Assembly (NCBI RefSeq): GCF_900107645.1
Contig: NZ_FNQN01000010.1
Coordinates: 62,001 to 126,000, forward strand
From: Desulfuromusa kysingii
GTDB taxonomy: Bacteria > Desulfobacterota > Desulfuromonadia > Desulfuromonadales > Geopsychrobacteraceae
Direction of reading: 5' to 3'
Length of the DNA: 64,000 bases
The notes beneath the pieces were generated by a model. It saw nothing but the letters and a program-made list of their open reading frames with translations. It was not told the origin of the DNA and did no database searches. The position numbers and the translations under genes were made by a program. Numbering within the stretch: the stretch's first letter is position 1; every line of letters starts with the position of its first letter. This document shows, in pieces, positions 1 to 8,280 of this stretch.

Positions 1-1
1 C

Positions 2-781
2 GGTGCCGATATCAATCAGGTTGTTGAAGCTCAGAAACTGATCCATGAAATCAATCTCGGTGCGACTGCTATCGGCACTGGGCTGAATTCACCACCGGAT
101 TATACCAAAAAGGTGACCGAATGTTTACGGACCTTGACCGGGATTCCTTTGAAATCTTCAGCCGACCTCGTGGCCGCGACTTGGGATACCGGTGACTATA
201 TACAAGTTTCTGGGACCTTGAAACGATTTGCCATCAAGCTATCAAAAATTTGTAACGATCTTCGTTTGCTCTCTTCTGGTCCACGAGCCGGGTTTAACGA
301 AATTAACTTGCCTAAAATGCAACCAGGCTCATCGATTATGCCGGGGAAGGTAAACCCGGTTATTCCAGAAGTCGTGAATCAAATCGCCTACCAGGTCGCC
401 GGGGCTGATCTGACCATTGCTATGGCTTCAGAAAATGGACAACTTCAGCTGAACGTTATGGAGCCAGTGATTGCTTATAACTTATTTCAATCAATTTTAC
501 TCCTGAATCGGGCGTGTCTGACTCTGTCCGAAAAATGCATCGTTGGCATCACCGCTAATCGGGAACATTGTCAAGAGTTGGTGAGTCGCAGCATTGGAAT
601 TGTCACGGCATTGAATCCTTGTATTGGCTATGAAAATGCGTCTGCCGTGGCAAAAGAAGCGTTGGAAAATGGTCGTTCTGTCTATGAGTTGATCTTGGAG
701 AAGCATCTTCTCTCTAAAGAGAAGCTGGATGAGATTCTCTCAGCAGAAAACATGATGCATCCACATTTTATCAGGGCCTGA
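2..781 (+). CDS. aspA: Aspartate ammonia-lyase (aspartase), C-terminal part
   Basis: This catalyses reversible deamination of L-aspartate to fumarate and ammonia in the cytoplasm. The frame is open from base 2, so the N-terminal part lies outside the window; about 259 residues remain. The fumarase/aspartase superfamily signature GSSIMPGKVNP is present, followed by IPEVVNQ, the form seen in aspartases rather than class II fumarases. The C-terminal part runs colinearly to the stop. dcuC follows 109 bases later on the same strand with no terminator between them, which suggests one operon in which aspartate is turned to fumarate and C4-dicarboxylates are moved across the membrane. The family call is firm; fumarase is the only reasonable alternative. 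Confidence 0.9.
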   Translation, partial: GADINQVVEAQKLIHEINLGATAIGTGLNSPPDYTKKVTECLRTLTGIPLKSSADLVAATWDTGDYIQVSGTLKRFAIKLSKICNDLRLLSSGPRAGFNEINLPKMQPGSSIMPGKVNPVIPEVVNQIAYQVAGADLTIAMASENGQLQLNVMEPVIAYNLFQSILLLNRACLTLSEKCIVGITANREHCQELVSRSIGIVTALNPCIGYENASAVAKEALENGRSVYELILEKHLLSKEKLDEILSAENMMHPHFIRA

Positions 782-806
782 GAACGGTCGTTTTAAACGA
801 GTCAAA

Positions 807-827
807 TTGTGAATCTAGAGTTCACAA
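807..827. promoter_or_regulatory. 21-bp inverted repeat upstream of dcuC
   Basis: Arms TTGTGAA and TTCACAA are perfectly complementary around a 7-base centre, between aspA and dcuC. The half-site resembles a CRP half-site, but the spacer between TGTGA and TCACA is 9 rather than 6, so it is not a standard CRP/FNR site. It could be an operator for an internal promoter or a small mRNA hairpin. Confidence 0.35.
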
Positions 828-890
828 AAATTTGTTGCCTGCAAAATGAATCGCACCTTGATAACTCTTTTTAGGTAAAGGAATCAAATT

Positions 891-2141
891 ATGAACATTG
901 TCCTCGGCATTATAATCATCTTAGCAACCATCTATTTGCTGGTAAAACAGTATGACACCCGTATGGTATTGATCGCTGCTGGTTTTCTGATGGCAGGGAT
1001 CGCTTTAGAGCCACTGTCTGTCCTTGATGCCTTTGCTAAACGGATGACGACTGGCAGTCTGATTCAGGCAATTTGTTCGGTCATGGGTTTTGCCTTTGTC
1101 ATGAATGCGACCAAATGTGACCAGCACCTGATTCATTTAGTTGCTAAGGGCCTATCAAAGGTTCGCATGGTTCTTATTCCTGGTGCGACTCTGGCAACCT
1201 TTGCCATCAATATGGCGCTTCCGAGCGCCGCCGGATGCGCAGCGGCGGTGGGCGCGATCTTTATCCCTCTGCTGATTTCTACCGGTGTGCATCCCGCAAT
1301 TGCCGCCACCGCTGTTTTTGCCGGGACGTTCGGGAGCATGTTGAATCCGGGGTTGTCACATAACCCCTTTATTGCCAAGCTCGCTGACGTTGATGTGATG
1401 AGTGTTATCAATACCCATGCGAAAGCGGATATCATCTCTGGTGTTATCGGGGCTCTTTGCTTGACCGCTGTCGCCATTTATCTGAAAGAACATAAGGGCT
1501 ATGTTCCGGAAGAGGGTGAGTTAGACAATACTATAGACAAAGCCAATCCGTTGTTCGCCATTGTCCCTTTAGTTCCTGTCACGATACTCGTTCTCGGTGC
1601 TAGTGGTCTGGTTCCGGCATTGAAGATGGGAGTTGCCCAAGCGATGATTATTGGTTGCTTGCTCGGTCTGGCTCTGACGCGGACTTCGCCAACTAAAGTG
1701 ACGTTGAAATTTTTTGAAGGTATGGGTTCCGCCTACGGTAGCATTATGGGTATCATCATCGCTGCGGCTGTTTTTGTCGGTGGGATGCAGTCCCTCGGCT
1801 TGGTCAGCGCATTTATTGACCTGTTAACCAACACTCCAAGTATTGCTAAATTGGGTGGCACTTTCGGTCCCTTTATCCTTGGCCTGATTTGCGGTTCCGG
1901 TGATGCTGCCGCCTTTGCTTTTAACGAAGCGGTCACTCCGCATGCTGCCCAGTTCGGGATGGAAGTGGCTAATATGGGGAGTATTGCTGCACTAGCCGGA
2001 GCTTTGGGGCGGACTATGTCACCACTGGCGGGTGCTGCTATCGTGTGTGCTTCGATTGCTAAAGTCAATCCGATGGAGCTTGCCAAACGTAATGCTCTGG
2101 GGATGTGTATTGCTGTGGTCGTCACCTTTTTCATTATGTAG
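891..2141 (+). CDS. dcuC: C4-dicarboxylate transporter, DcuC family
   Basis: This inner-membrane carrier of 416 residues moves fumarate, malate, succinate or aspartate, normally by exchange or efflux during anaerobic growth. Hydrophobic segments run over the whole length and the N-terminus begins directly with a membrane helix. The glycine/alanine-rich stretches around residues 105-165 and 325-400 fit the DcuC family. An AAAGGAA ribosome binding site lies about 8 bases before the ATG. The neighbours are aspartase and two M20 amidohydrolases, which points to a role linked to aspartate and fumarate. The exact substrate cannot be read from sequence. Confidence 0.88.
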   Translation: MNIVLGIIIILATIYLLVKQYDTRMVLIAAGFLMAGIALEPLSVLDAFAKRMTTGSLIQAICSVMGFAFVMNATKCDQHLIHLVAKGLSKVRMVLIPGATLATFAINMALPSAAGCAAAVGAIFIPLLISTGVHPAIAATAVFAGTFGSMLNPGLSHNPFIAKLADVDVMSVINTHAKADIISGVIGALCLTAVAIYLKEHKGYVPEEGELDNTIDKANPLFAIVPLVPVTILVLGASGLVPALKMGVAQAMIIGCLLGLALTRTSPTKVTLKFFEGMGSAYGSIMGIIIAAAVFVGGMQSLGLVSAFIDLLTNTPSIAKLGGTFGPFILGLICGSGDAAAFAFNEAVTPHAAQFGMEVANMGSIAALAGALGRTMSPLAGAAIVCASIAKVNPMELAKRNALGMCIAVVVTFFIM

Positions 2142-2152
2142 GGAGACCGGAT

Positions 2153-3388
2153 ATGAAGTGTCAACAACAACGATTGGAAAACGATTTTACTGAGCTGAGT
2201 AAATTCGGGCCGTTGGAAAATGGTGGGTTCACCCGGCTCGCATTTTCCCGAGAGGATGTGGCGGCACGGGGATGGTTACAGAAAAAGATGGAGGATGCCG
2301 GCCTGGAAGTCCGTATTGATGCTTTTGGCAACATCAGCGGTCGCCGCAAAGGGCTCAGCGCTCTGCCGGCGGTGGTAATGGGCTCGCATTTGGATACCGT
2401 TCCCGAAGGTGGCAATTATGATGGAGCGGTTGGAGTTCTGGCCGGGTTGGAAGTTATCCGTACCCTCAATGATAATAATCTGGAAACCAAACGGCCGATC
2501 GAAGTCATTAACTTTTCTGCCGAAGAGTCGAGTCGATTTGGTATGGCGACGATGGGGAGTAAGGCCCTTGCTGGCAAGTTCGATCTCGATACTTTGAATA
2601 AACTGGTCGACAAAAATGGTACGTCTCTTTATCAGGCGCTTAAAGAGTGCGGGTATGCTGCTGATGAAATCGCTTCTGTGACGATTGAACCGGGGCAGAT
2701 TCATGCATTTATGGAAATGCATATCGAGCAGGGACCGGTTCTGGAGATGCAAGGCCTCCCGATCGGTATCGTCACTTCGATCGCAGCGCCGACTCGGTTT
2801 AAGGTGAGTATCGAGGGTCGGGCCGACCACTCAGGAAACACGCCAATGGCGATCCGTAAGGATGCGTTGACCGGTGCCAGTGAGCTGATTCTTGGAGTTG
2901 AACGGATTGCCAGTAAGGAAGCCGGTGAGAAGACTGTCGGCACCATTGGTTATCTTTATGTCACCCCTGGAGCAATGAATGTCGTGCCTGGGAAGGTTGA
3001 GCTAGGCATCGACATTCGTGATGTCAACATGGGTGATAAGGATAAGGCGGTGAAAGCGGTTATCGAACTGATGGATGCGATTGCTGAACGGCGCGGGCTG
3101 AAAATTTCTTATCAACAGCTCTGTAACGATGAACCGGTCGCTCTTTCTGACAAGATCATCAAAACCCTAAAGGATGCTGCTGATAAGTTGCAATTGCCCA
3201 GTTTGATAATGCCGAGCGGCGCAGGACATGATGCCATGAATATGGCGCGTTTGACCGATACTGGGATGATCTTTATCCCCAGTGTTGGCGGTATCAGCCA
3301 TAATATTGCCGAGCTCAGTAACATGGCAGATATCTATGCAGGAACAGAAGTTCTCCTGCAAGCAACCCTTCAGCTCGCACAGGAGTGA
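2153..3388 (+). CDS. M20 family amidohydrolase, N-carbamoyl-L-amino acid hydrolase / allantoate amidohydrolase type
   Basis: A cytoplasmic metal-dependent hydrolase of 411 residues. Metal-ligand motifs of the M20 carbamoylase subfamily are visible: GSHLDTVPEGGNYDGAVGV, EESSRFG, and EMHIEQGPVLE, with a C-terminal PSGAGHDAMNMA segment. Such enzymes remove a carbamoyl or ureido group from an amino acid (N-carbamoyl-amino acids, allantoate, beta-ureidopropionate). The start at 2153 is preferred over an upstream in-frame codon inside dcuC, because a GGGAGACCGG ribosome binding site precedes it and the protein then begins in the normal place. It lies 11 bases after dcuC and 4 bases before the next amidohydrolase. 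Given aspA and dcuC, N-carbamoyl- or N-acyl-aspartate is an attractive substrate, but this is inference. Confidence 0.85.
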   Translation: MKCQQQRLENDFTELSKFGPLENGGFTRLAFSREDVAARGWLQKKMEDAGLEVRIDAFGNISGRRKGLSALPAVVMGSHLDTVPEGGNYDGAVGVLAGLEVIRTLNDNNLETKRPIEVINFSAEESSRFGMATMGSKALAGKFDLDTLNKLVDKNGTSLYQALKECGYAADEIASVTIEPGQIHAFMEMHIEQGPVLEMQGLPIGIVTSIAAPTRFKVSIEGRADHSGNTPMAIRKDALTGASELILGVERIASKEAGEKTVGTIGYLYVTPGAMNVVPGKVELGIDIRDVNMGDKDKAVKAVIELMDAIAERRGLKISYQQLCNDEPVALSDKIIKTLKDAADKLQLPSLIMPSGAGHDAMNMARLTDTGMIFIPSVGGISHNIAELSNMADIYAGTEVLLQATLQLAQE

Positions 3389-3392
3389 TTCA

Positions 3393-4697
3393 ATGCAGAC
3401 TCAAGTTAATCAAATGATCGCTGCGCTTGGTGACAAACTCATTGCACGCCGGCGCGATCTGCACCGCCATCCTGAATCTGGCTGGACCGAATTTCGGACC
3501 AGTTCGATTATTGCTAAAACACTCATCGACATTGGTTACGAGGTGAAGCTTGGCGAGCAGATCATTTGTCGCGAAAGCATGATGGGGGTGCCAACTGAAG
3601 AAGAGCTACAGGCTCATATGGAGAGAGCCATAAGTCAGGGAGCTGATCCCGATTTAGTAAAGCAGATGGCGGGCGGCTTGACCGGCGTTGTCGGAGAGCT
3701 AAAATGTGGCGCTGGACCGTTGTTAGTTCTCCGTTTTGATATCGACGCTAATGACATCAGCGAAGCAACGGACGAGAAGCATCTGCCCTATCGTGAAGGA
3801 TTCAACTCAATTAACCCCAAGGTGATGCATGCCTGCGGCCATGATGGTCATGTCTCGATCGGGTTAGCCGTTGCCGAGATCCTGTATAAATTAAAACAGC
3901 AGCTAAATGGGACCATCAGGCTGGTTTTCCAACCGGGTGAAGAAGGGGTTCGTGGTGCTGGGCCGATGGTCGATGCCGGAGTACTCGAAGGTGCTGACTA
4001 CATCCTTGGCGGTCATATCGGGTTTCAGGCAACCAAAACGGGGATGCTCATCTGCAGTACTGACAAATTTCTCGCCACGACCAAGTTTGATGTCACTTTC
4101 ACCGGCGTTCCAGCGCATGCAGGTGGAGCCCCAGAAAAAGGGCGTAATGCTCTCCTGGCAGCATCCTGTGCTGCTCTCAACCTGCACGCCATTCCCCGGC
4201 ACGGACAAGGGGCTTCGCGGATGACGGTTGGCACCTTGCAAGCTGGACAGGGGAGGAATGTTATTCCACCCAACGCTCTACTCAAGGCGGAGTCACGCGG
4301 TGAAACTTCGGAGATTGACGATTTCATGTTCGCCAGTGCTAAACAGGTTATTGCCGGGGCAGCGCAGATGTATGGGGTCGACTTCGATATCAAGCTGATG
4401 GGCAAAACCAAAAGCGGTCAAAGTAGCCCCGAAATGATGGCACGGGTGAAGCGTGTTGCCGAACAAATCGATTTCTTTGATCCTGAGCAGATTATAGAAA
4501 ATACCGAAATGCGCGGCAGTGAGGACTACTCACATATGATGACTGTCGTTCAGGAACATGGTGGCCAGGGAACATACTTCATGATCGGCAGCGATTTGGC
4601 CGCAGGGCACCACGATTTCTATTTTGATTTTGACGAAAAAAGTCTGGCCGCCGGCGTTGAATTAATCGTCAATTGTGTCCTTGATTTGCTGGCGTAA
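3393..4697 (+). CDS. M20 family peptidase/amidohydrolase, AbgA-like
   Basis: A 434-residue cytoplasmic hydrolase similar in plan to AbgA, the A subunit of p-aminobenzoyl-glutamate hydrolase, and to IAA/hippurate amidohydrolases. Visible motifs are RRDLHRHPESGWTEF near the N-terminus, HACGHDGHVSIGL (metal ligands), QPGEEGVRGAGPM, and NTEMRGSEDYSHMM before the C-terminal HHDFYFDFDE. AbgA-type proteins carry an insertion between the first two blocks, as here (residues about 50-110). The ATG overlaps the tail of the upstream M20 operon; the spacing is 4 bases after its stop. Two M20 enzymes in one operon suggest two successive or alternative amide cleavages, for example of an N-acyl dipeptide. 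A terminator follows at 4746. Confidence 0.83.
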   Translation: MQTQVNQMIAALGDKLIARRRDLHRHPESGWTEFRTSSIIAKTLIDIGYEVKLGEQIICRESMMGVPTEEELQAHMERAISQGADPDLVKQMAGGLTGVVGELKCGAGPLLVLRFDIDANDISEATDEKHLPYREGFNSINPKVMHACGHDGHVSIGLAVAEILYKLKQQLNGTIRLVFQPGEEGVRGAGPMVDAGVLEGADYILGGHIGFQATKTGMLICSTDKFLATTKFDVTFTGVPAHAGGAPEKGRNALLAASCAALNLHAIPRHGQGASRMTVGTLQAGQGRNVIPPNALLKAESRGETSEIDDFMFASAKQVIAGAAQMYGVDFDIKLMGKTKSGQSSPEMMARVKRVAEQIDFFDPEQIIENTEMRGSEDYSHMMTVVQEHGGQGTYFMIGSDLAAGHHDFYFDFDEKSLAAGVELIVNCVLDLLA

Positions 4698-4745
4698 GAA
4701 GCGTACTTGAATAGACCAGATAGGTCAGTAGTCCAGAATAGAATA

Positions 4746-4780
4746 AGCCTCAGCCGGTATCAGCAGGCTGGGGCTTTTTG
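4746..4780 (+). terminator. Intrinsic terminator of the aspA-dcuC-M20 operon
   Basis: The arms AGCCTCAGCC and GGCTGGGGCT form a 10-bp stem with one G-U pair and a loop of about 10 bases, followed by TTTTT. It sits 49 bases after the AbgA-like stop codon. Confidence 0.85.
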
Positions 4781-5062
4781 GTTTGCTGACCAATAATTAT
4801 TGGTTAAGTTGTTCAACTTCTTTTTGTAGCAACTCTGACCTGTTTTAGCGTTTGACTTACAGGATTCTGTCAATGCTCGATTAAATTTATCTGCATTCAT
4901 TTGCACAGAATAACAGCTCCAGGAGTGGACAAGTCATTGCAATACTGTCATATTGCCAATCTTAAGAGAAAAACTATGCTGTCAGCAGCCGATTGTTGAT
5001 GGTCTTTCTCGGAAATAGAAAAGTCTGTACTGTCAGGGTGCAGATGCTTCATTTGAAGATAG
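4781..5062. other. Intergenic stretch before the metallophosphoesterase
   Basis: No gene is seen here. It contains a perfect 14-bp palindrome CCAATAATTATTGG at 4790-4803 and a short inverted repeat AAGTTG/CAACTT at 4806-4819. Either could be an operator for the downstream gene, but there is no match to a named regulator. Confidence 0.4.
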
Positions 5063-6382
5063 ATGGACGATATGAAAGTTATTAACCAAATAAAAACCGC
5101 TAAAAAAGTGCATCTGCTCTGGCTTGCTGTGGTTGCGGTTGCATTGTTTTCTGCTGTGCTGACTCTACTGGTGACTGAACGCGCTTCTGGCAAGGTCAAC
5201 ATTGATAAAGTTGAATCCCATCCATTTCATCAACCTTATACCTTGATGGTCTCTAGCGATTTCCATTACCAGCGGAACATCGGTGATAATCATACGATGG
5301 TTATGGGGCAGATGCTCTACAACCATGAGATTGTCGATGCTTTCTTCTCAACAGTCGCAGAGAAAGCTCCCGATGCATTGTTGTTGTGTGGGGATAACAC
5401 CCATGCAGGATATGAAGAAGATCATGCGGACTTGATTGAGTCATTAACGGTATTAAAACAACAGGGGACCGATGTGGTTATGGCTTTTGGTTCTCATGAT
5501 CTGGTGAATTCCACTAAGGATGAAATCAAAGCGCAATACGCTGACTTGATCTTTGCTGATGCGGTTAGCGTTGATGCAACGACATTGAGTTATATCTACC
5601 CGGTTTCTGCAGAGCTGTGGATTCTGGTATTGGATCCCTTCATTGAGATTGATCATCTGCATCTCTCCAGTGAGACACTCGAATGGATGATTTCTTCGCT
5701 GGAACATGCCAGAGAGAATCATATCCAGGTCATCGCTATGTCACACTATGGCGTCACGCCAAGCCAAATAAACAACAACGAGCCATACTCTGAAATCATA
5801 GAGAAGTATGCTGTCATTGATAATAATGACCGTCTCTTAGAACTATTTGAAATCTATAATATCTCTCTGTATTTGTCCGGTCATCGACATAAGCAGCTAT
5901 TGAAAAAACAGCAAATGCCGACAGGGACTATCTATGAACTCATCAGCAATACGTTGATGAATTATCCAAATATCTATGGTGAAATCGATATCATAACCGA
6001 AAAAGATTTGAGTTACCATGCCAGTTATTTAGATGTCTCTGGGTATGCTAAGGCACATCATTTAAACAACCCTGATCTCCTGAGCTTTTCGACTTTCTCC
6101 AGAAAATCTTTTTTAGATCAGGCCAATAAGTCGATAGCCGGGACAACGGAAAATTTGAATCTGAGCGGTGATGATAGGGCTGAAATGGAGGATTTTGCGG
6201 TTCGGGTTTTATTTTCATTCGCTGTGAATGAATTCCATGAACAACAAAGTAAATTCAAGAGAGAGCCCGCCTTTCGCTTGTGGAAAAACCAGTACCTCGC
6301 ATACGGATATGGTTTCTACCTGGAGCATCTGCTAACAACGGCTGCGTATGATAACAATAATTTTTCGTTTCATCTCAATTGA
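5063..6382 (+). CDS. Membrane-anchored calcineurin-like metallophosphoesterase
   Basis: A 439-residue protein with one N-terminal membrane helix (about residues 17-38); the catalytic domain is then expected on the periplasmic side. The five metallophosphatase blocks occur in order: DFH at 66-68, GDN at 110-112, GSHD at 143-146, SHYG with His228, and GHRH at 273-276. The third block normally reads GNHD/E; here the metal-bridging Asn is Ser. The C-terminal 130 residues after the fold have no motif I recognise. The ATG at 5063 has a weak ribosome binding site, and Met4 (5072) is a possible alternative start. The gene stands alone, convergent with the sigma-54 regulator. Substrate unknown. Confidence 0.75.
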   Translation: MDDMKVINQIKTAKKVHLLWLAVVAVALFSAVLTLLVTERASGKVNIDKVESHPFHQPYTLMVSSDFHYQRNIGDNHTMVMGQMLYNHEIVDAFFSTVAEKAPDALLLCGDNTHAGYEEDHADLIESLTVLKQQGTDVVMAFGSHDLVNSTKDEIKAQYADLIFADAVSVDATTLSYIYPVSAELWILVLDPFIEIDHLHLSSETLEWMISSLEHARENHIQVIAMSHYGVTPSQINNNEPYSEIIEKYAVIDNNDRLLELFEIYNISLYLSGHRHKQLLKKQQMPTGTIYELISNTLMNYPNIYGEIDIITEKDLSYHASYLDVSGYAKAHHLNNPDLLSFSTFSRKSFLDQANKSIAGTTENLNLSGDDRAEMEDFAVRVLFSFAVNEFHEQQSKFKREPAFRLWKNQYLAYGYGFYLEHLLTTAAYDNNNFSFHLN

Positions 6383-6434
6383 TCTGAACGGGTCAGAGCC
6401 TTTCACCAGACGTTTACTCAGTTCGATCCTGCCC

Positions 6435-8066
6435 TCACCTTTTATAGCCATAAGGGATGTTCAGCTTTTCCATCCGTTTGCGTAACGTGTTCGGATTAAT
6501 TTCCAGCACCTCTGCGGCGCCACCGGGGCCATTAATTTTTCCGTGGCATTGTTCGACAACGGTGCAAATGTGCTCGGCCATGACCGAATCGAGAGATTGA
6601 GCGTGCCGGCTTTGATCATGTGCTGGTTGTCTCGTTGAGGCCTTGAGGTCCATCTCCTCTAAAACTTTGTGAACCTCCTTTTGGACTAAACTTTTCATGT
6701 AGTCTTCGTTGTTTTTGTTGCTGATATACCAACTGGAATCCTGTGGTAGATAACGACTGATATTCAAAGGCCCTTTAGGCGATATGGTCAGGGCACGTTC
6801 GACAAGATTTCTCAGCTCACGGACATTACCTGGCCATGAATATGCTTGTAATAGTTCCCGACATTTGGGGTTGAGTTGAATTTCATCAGACAGTTTCAAT
6901 CGCTGTGAAAATTGATTGATGAAGTGACGAACGAGCAGTGGAATATCCTCATCGCGCTCTCTGAGCGGCGGCAGCTGAATCGGGAAGACATTGAGACGAT
7001 AATAGAGATCTTCTCTGAATGTTCCCTGTTGCAACATGGTCTCCAGCGGTCGATTGGTGGCCGCGATTATCCGGACATCAACCTTAATTGGTTTTTCTCC
7101 TCCGACCCGCTCAATGGTTTCATTTTGCAAAACTCGCAGGAGCCTGACCTGTGCTTTAGGTGGTAATTCCCCAACTTCATCGAGAAACAGCGTGCCGCCA
7201 TCGGCTTGCTCAAAGCGACCAATCTTGGTTGTCAATGCGCCAGTAAAGGCCCCTTTCTGATGACCAAATAATTCACTGTCGATCAGGGTTTCAGGAATGG
7301 CTCCACAGTTGATTTTGACATAGGGCTTGTCGGTTCGGGGAGATATCCGTTGTACGGCATCGGCGATTAATTCTTTGCCGGTTCCCGTTTCGCCAAGGAT
7401 CAGTGTCGGAGCCTCTTTTCCCGCCAATTGTTCGACCATCTCCATTGTTTTCCGCAGACCGCTGTGTCTCCCTATGATCGAAACGTTCTTCAATAGTTTG
7501 ACCTCTCCGGCGAGTTGTAACCTTTGCAGGTCGAGGCGATGCTTGAGCTCGTGTGTTTGCCGATGCCTTTGCATGTTCATCATCGCCAAGCTGACGGGAG
7601 ATTGCATCAACATAATTTTATGTTCGTGCTCTGCAGTGAAGCAATCGACCGTTTTGCCGATCAAGCACAGGTGGCCCAAAACCCCCTCTTCTGTTCTTAA
7701 CATCATGACCAGATAGGCGCGGTCTGCATTGCCAAGATAATCTTTGAGGGCATTCAAATGTCTCTGAGCGACCGGCCATTTTGAGCAGTGGGTGAAGTTC
7801 TGAGCCGTATCTTGTTTTTCTGATTGTTCAATTTCCGGGATGTCATCATACAGTGGAACGATAATATCTGGTTCCAGATAGCAATCACTCATAACCAGAA
7901 ATTGCAGATGTAAGGAGGCTAGCTGGGAATCATAGCTGTGCAGTGAAATCGCATCGATAGGAAATTGACTGGCGAGGAATTTAAAGGTTTTAGACCAGGC
8001 ATTGCCCGGATTCAGATTGCTCGAAATACACAGATTCAAATCTTTATAAAAATCAAAATCTTCCAT
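6435..8066 (-). CDS. Sigma-54-dependent transcriptional activator with N-terminal GAF-like domain
   Basis: A 543-residue bacterial enhancer-binding protein. Residues about 10-165 form a GAF-like sensory domain (FhlA-like architecture, no receiver domain). The AAA+ domain carries Walker A GETGTGKE (225-232), the sigma-54 contact loop GAFTGA (272-277) and Walker B GGTLFLDEVGE (290-300). The C-terminus has a Fis-type helix-turn-helix ending in NTLRKRMEKLNI. Such proteins drive open-complex formation by RNA polymerase-sigma54. It is divergent from the TPR-rdhABC genes across 214 bases that contain a good -24/-12 element directed at that operon, so it probably activates dehalogenase expression in response to a ligand, perhaps the organohalide. 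The ligand is inference. Confidence 0.9.
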   Translation of the reverse strand: MEDFDFYKDLNLCISSNLNPGNAWSKTFKFLASQFPIDAISLHSYDSQLASLHLQFLVMSDCYLEPDIIVPLYDDIPEIEQSEKQDTAQNFTHCSKWPVAQRHLNALKDYLGNADRAYLVMMLRTEEGVLGHLCLIGKTVDCFTAEHEHKIMLMQSPVSLAMMNMQRHRQTHELKHRLDLQRLQLAGEVKLLKNVSIIGRHSGLRKTMEMVEQLAGKEAPTLILGETGTGKELIADAVQRISPRTDKPYVKINCGAIPETLIDSELFGHQKGAFTGALTTKIGRFEQADGGTLFLDEVGELPPKAQVRLLRVLQNETIERVGGEKPIKVDVRIIAATNRPLETMLQQGTFREDLYYRLNVFPIQLPPLRERDEDIPLLVRHFINQFSQRLKLSDEIQLNPKCRELLQAYSWPGNVRELRNLVERALTISPKGPLNISRYLPQDSSWYISNKNNEDYMKSLVQKEVHKVLEEMDLKASTRQPAHDQSRHAQSLDSVMAEHICTVVEQCHGKINGPGGAAEVLEINPNTLRKRMEKLNIPYGYKR

Positions 8067-8195
8067 AGAGATCTCACACCCTCATTCAGCATAATTTTTT
8101 TCACAAAGCATAAAAACTTTCATATAGCGTAACCTTACTTCATCTTAAAATCCAAGTAAAATCATAACTATTTGAAATTAAACAGATAGTTGTTT

Positions 8196-8211
8196 TGGCA
8201 TGGATATCGCT
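8196..8211 (+). promoter_or_regulatory. Sigma-54 (-24/-12) promoter of the rdh operon
   Basis: TGGCATGGATATCGCT matches the consensus TGGCAC-N5-TTGCW, with the invariant GG and GC separated by exactly 10 bases and one mismatch in the -12 block. It lies 70 bases before the TPR gene and faces the rdh genes, opposite the sigma-54 activator gene. Confidence 0.75.
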
Positions 8212-8280
8212 ATACCCCTCGATATCAGAACACATTAATTCTTTGTGCTTATTGGCAAAACAGGATGAACGGAGGACTTC

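Noticed and set aside
807-827. CRP/FNR binding site
   Set aside because: The spacer between TGTGA and TCACA is 9 rather than 6, and the FNR core TTGAT-N4-ATCAA is absent.
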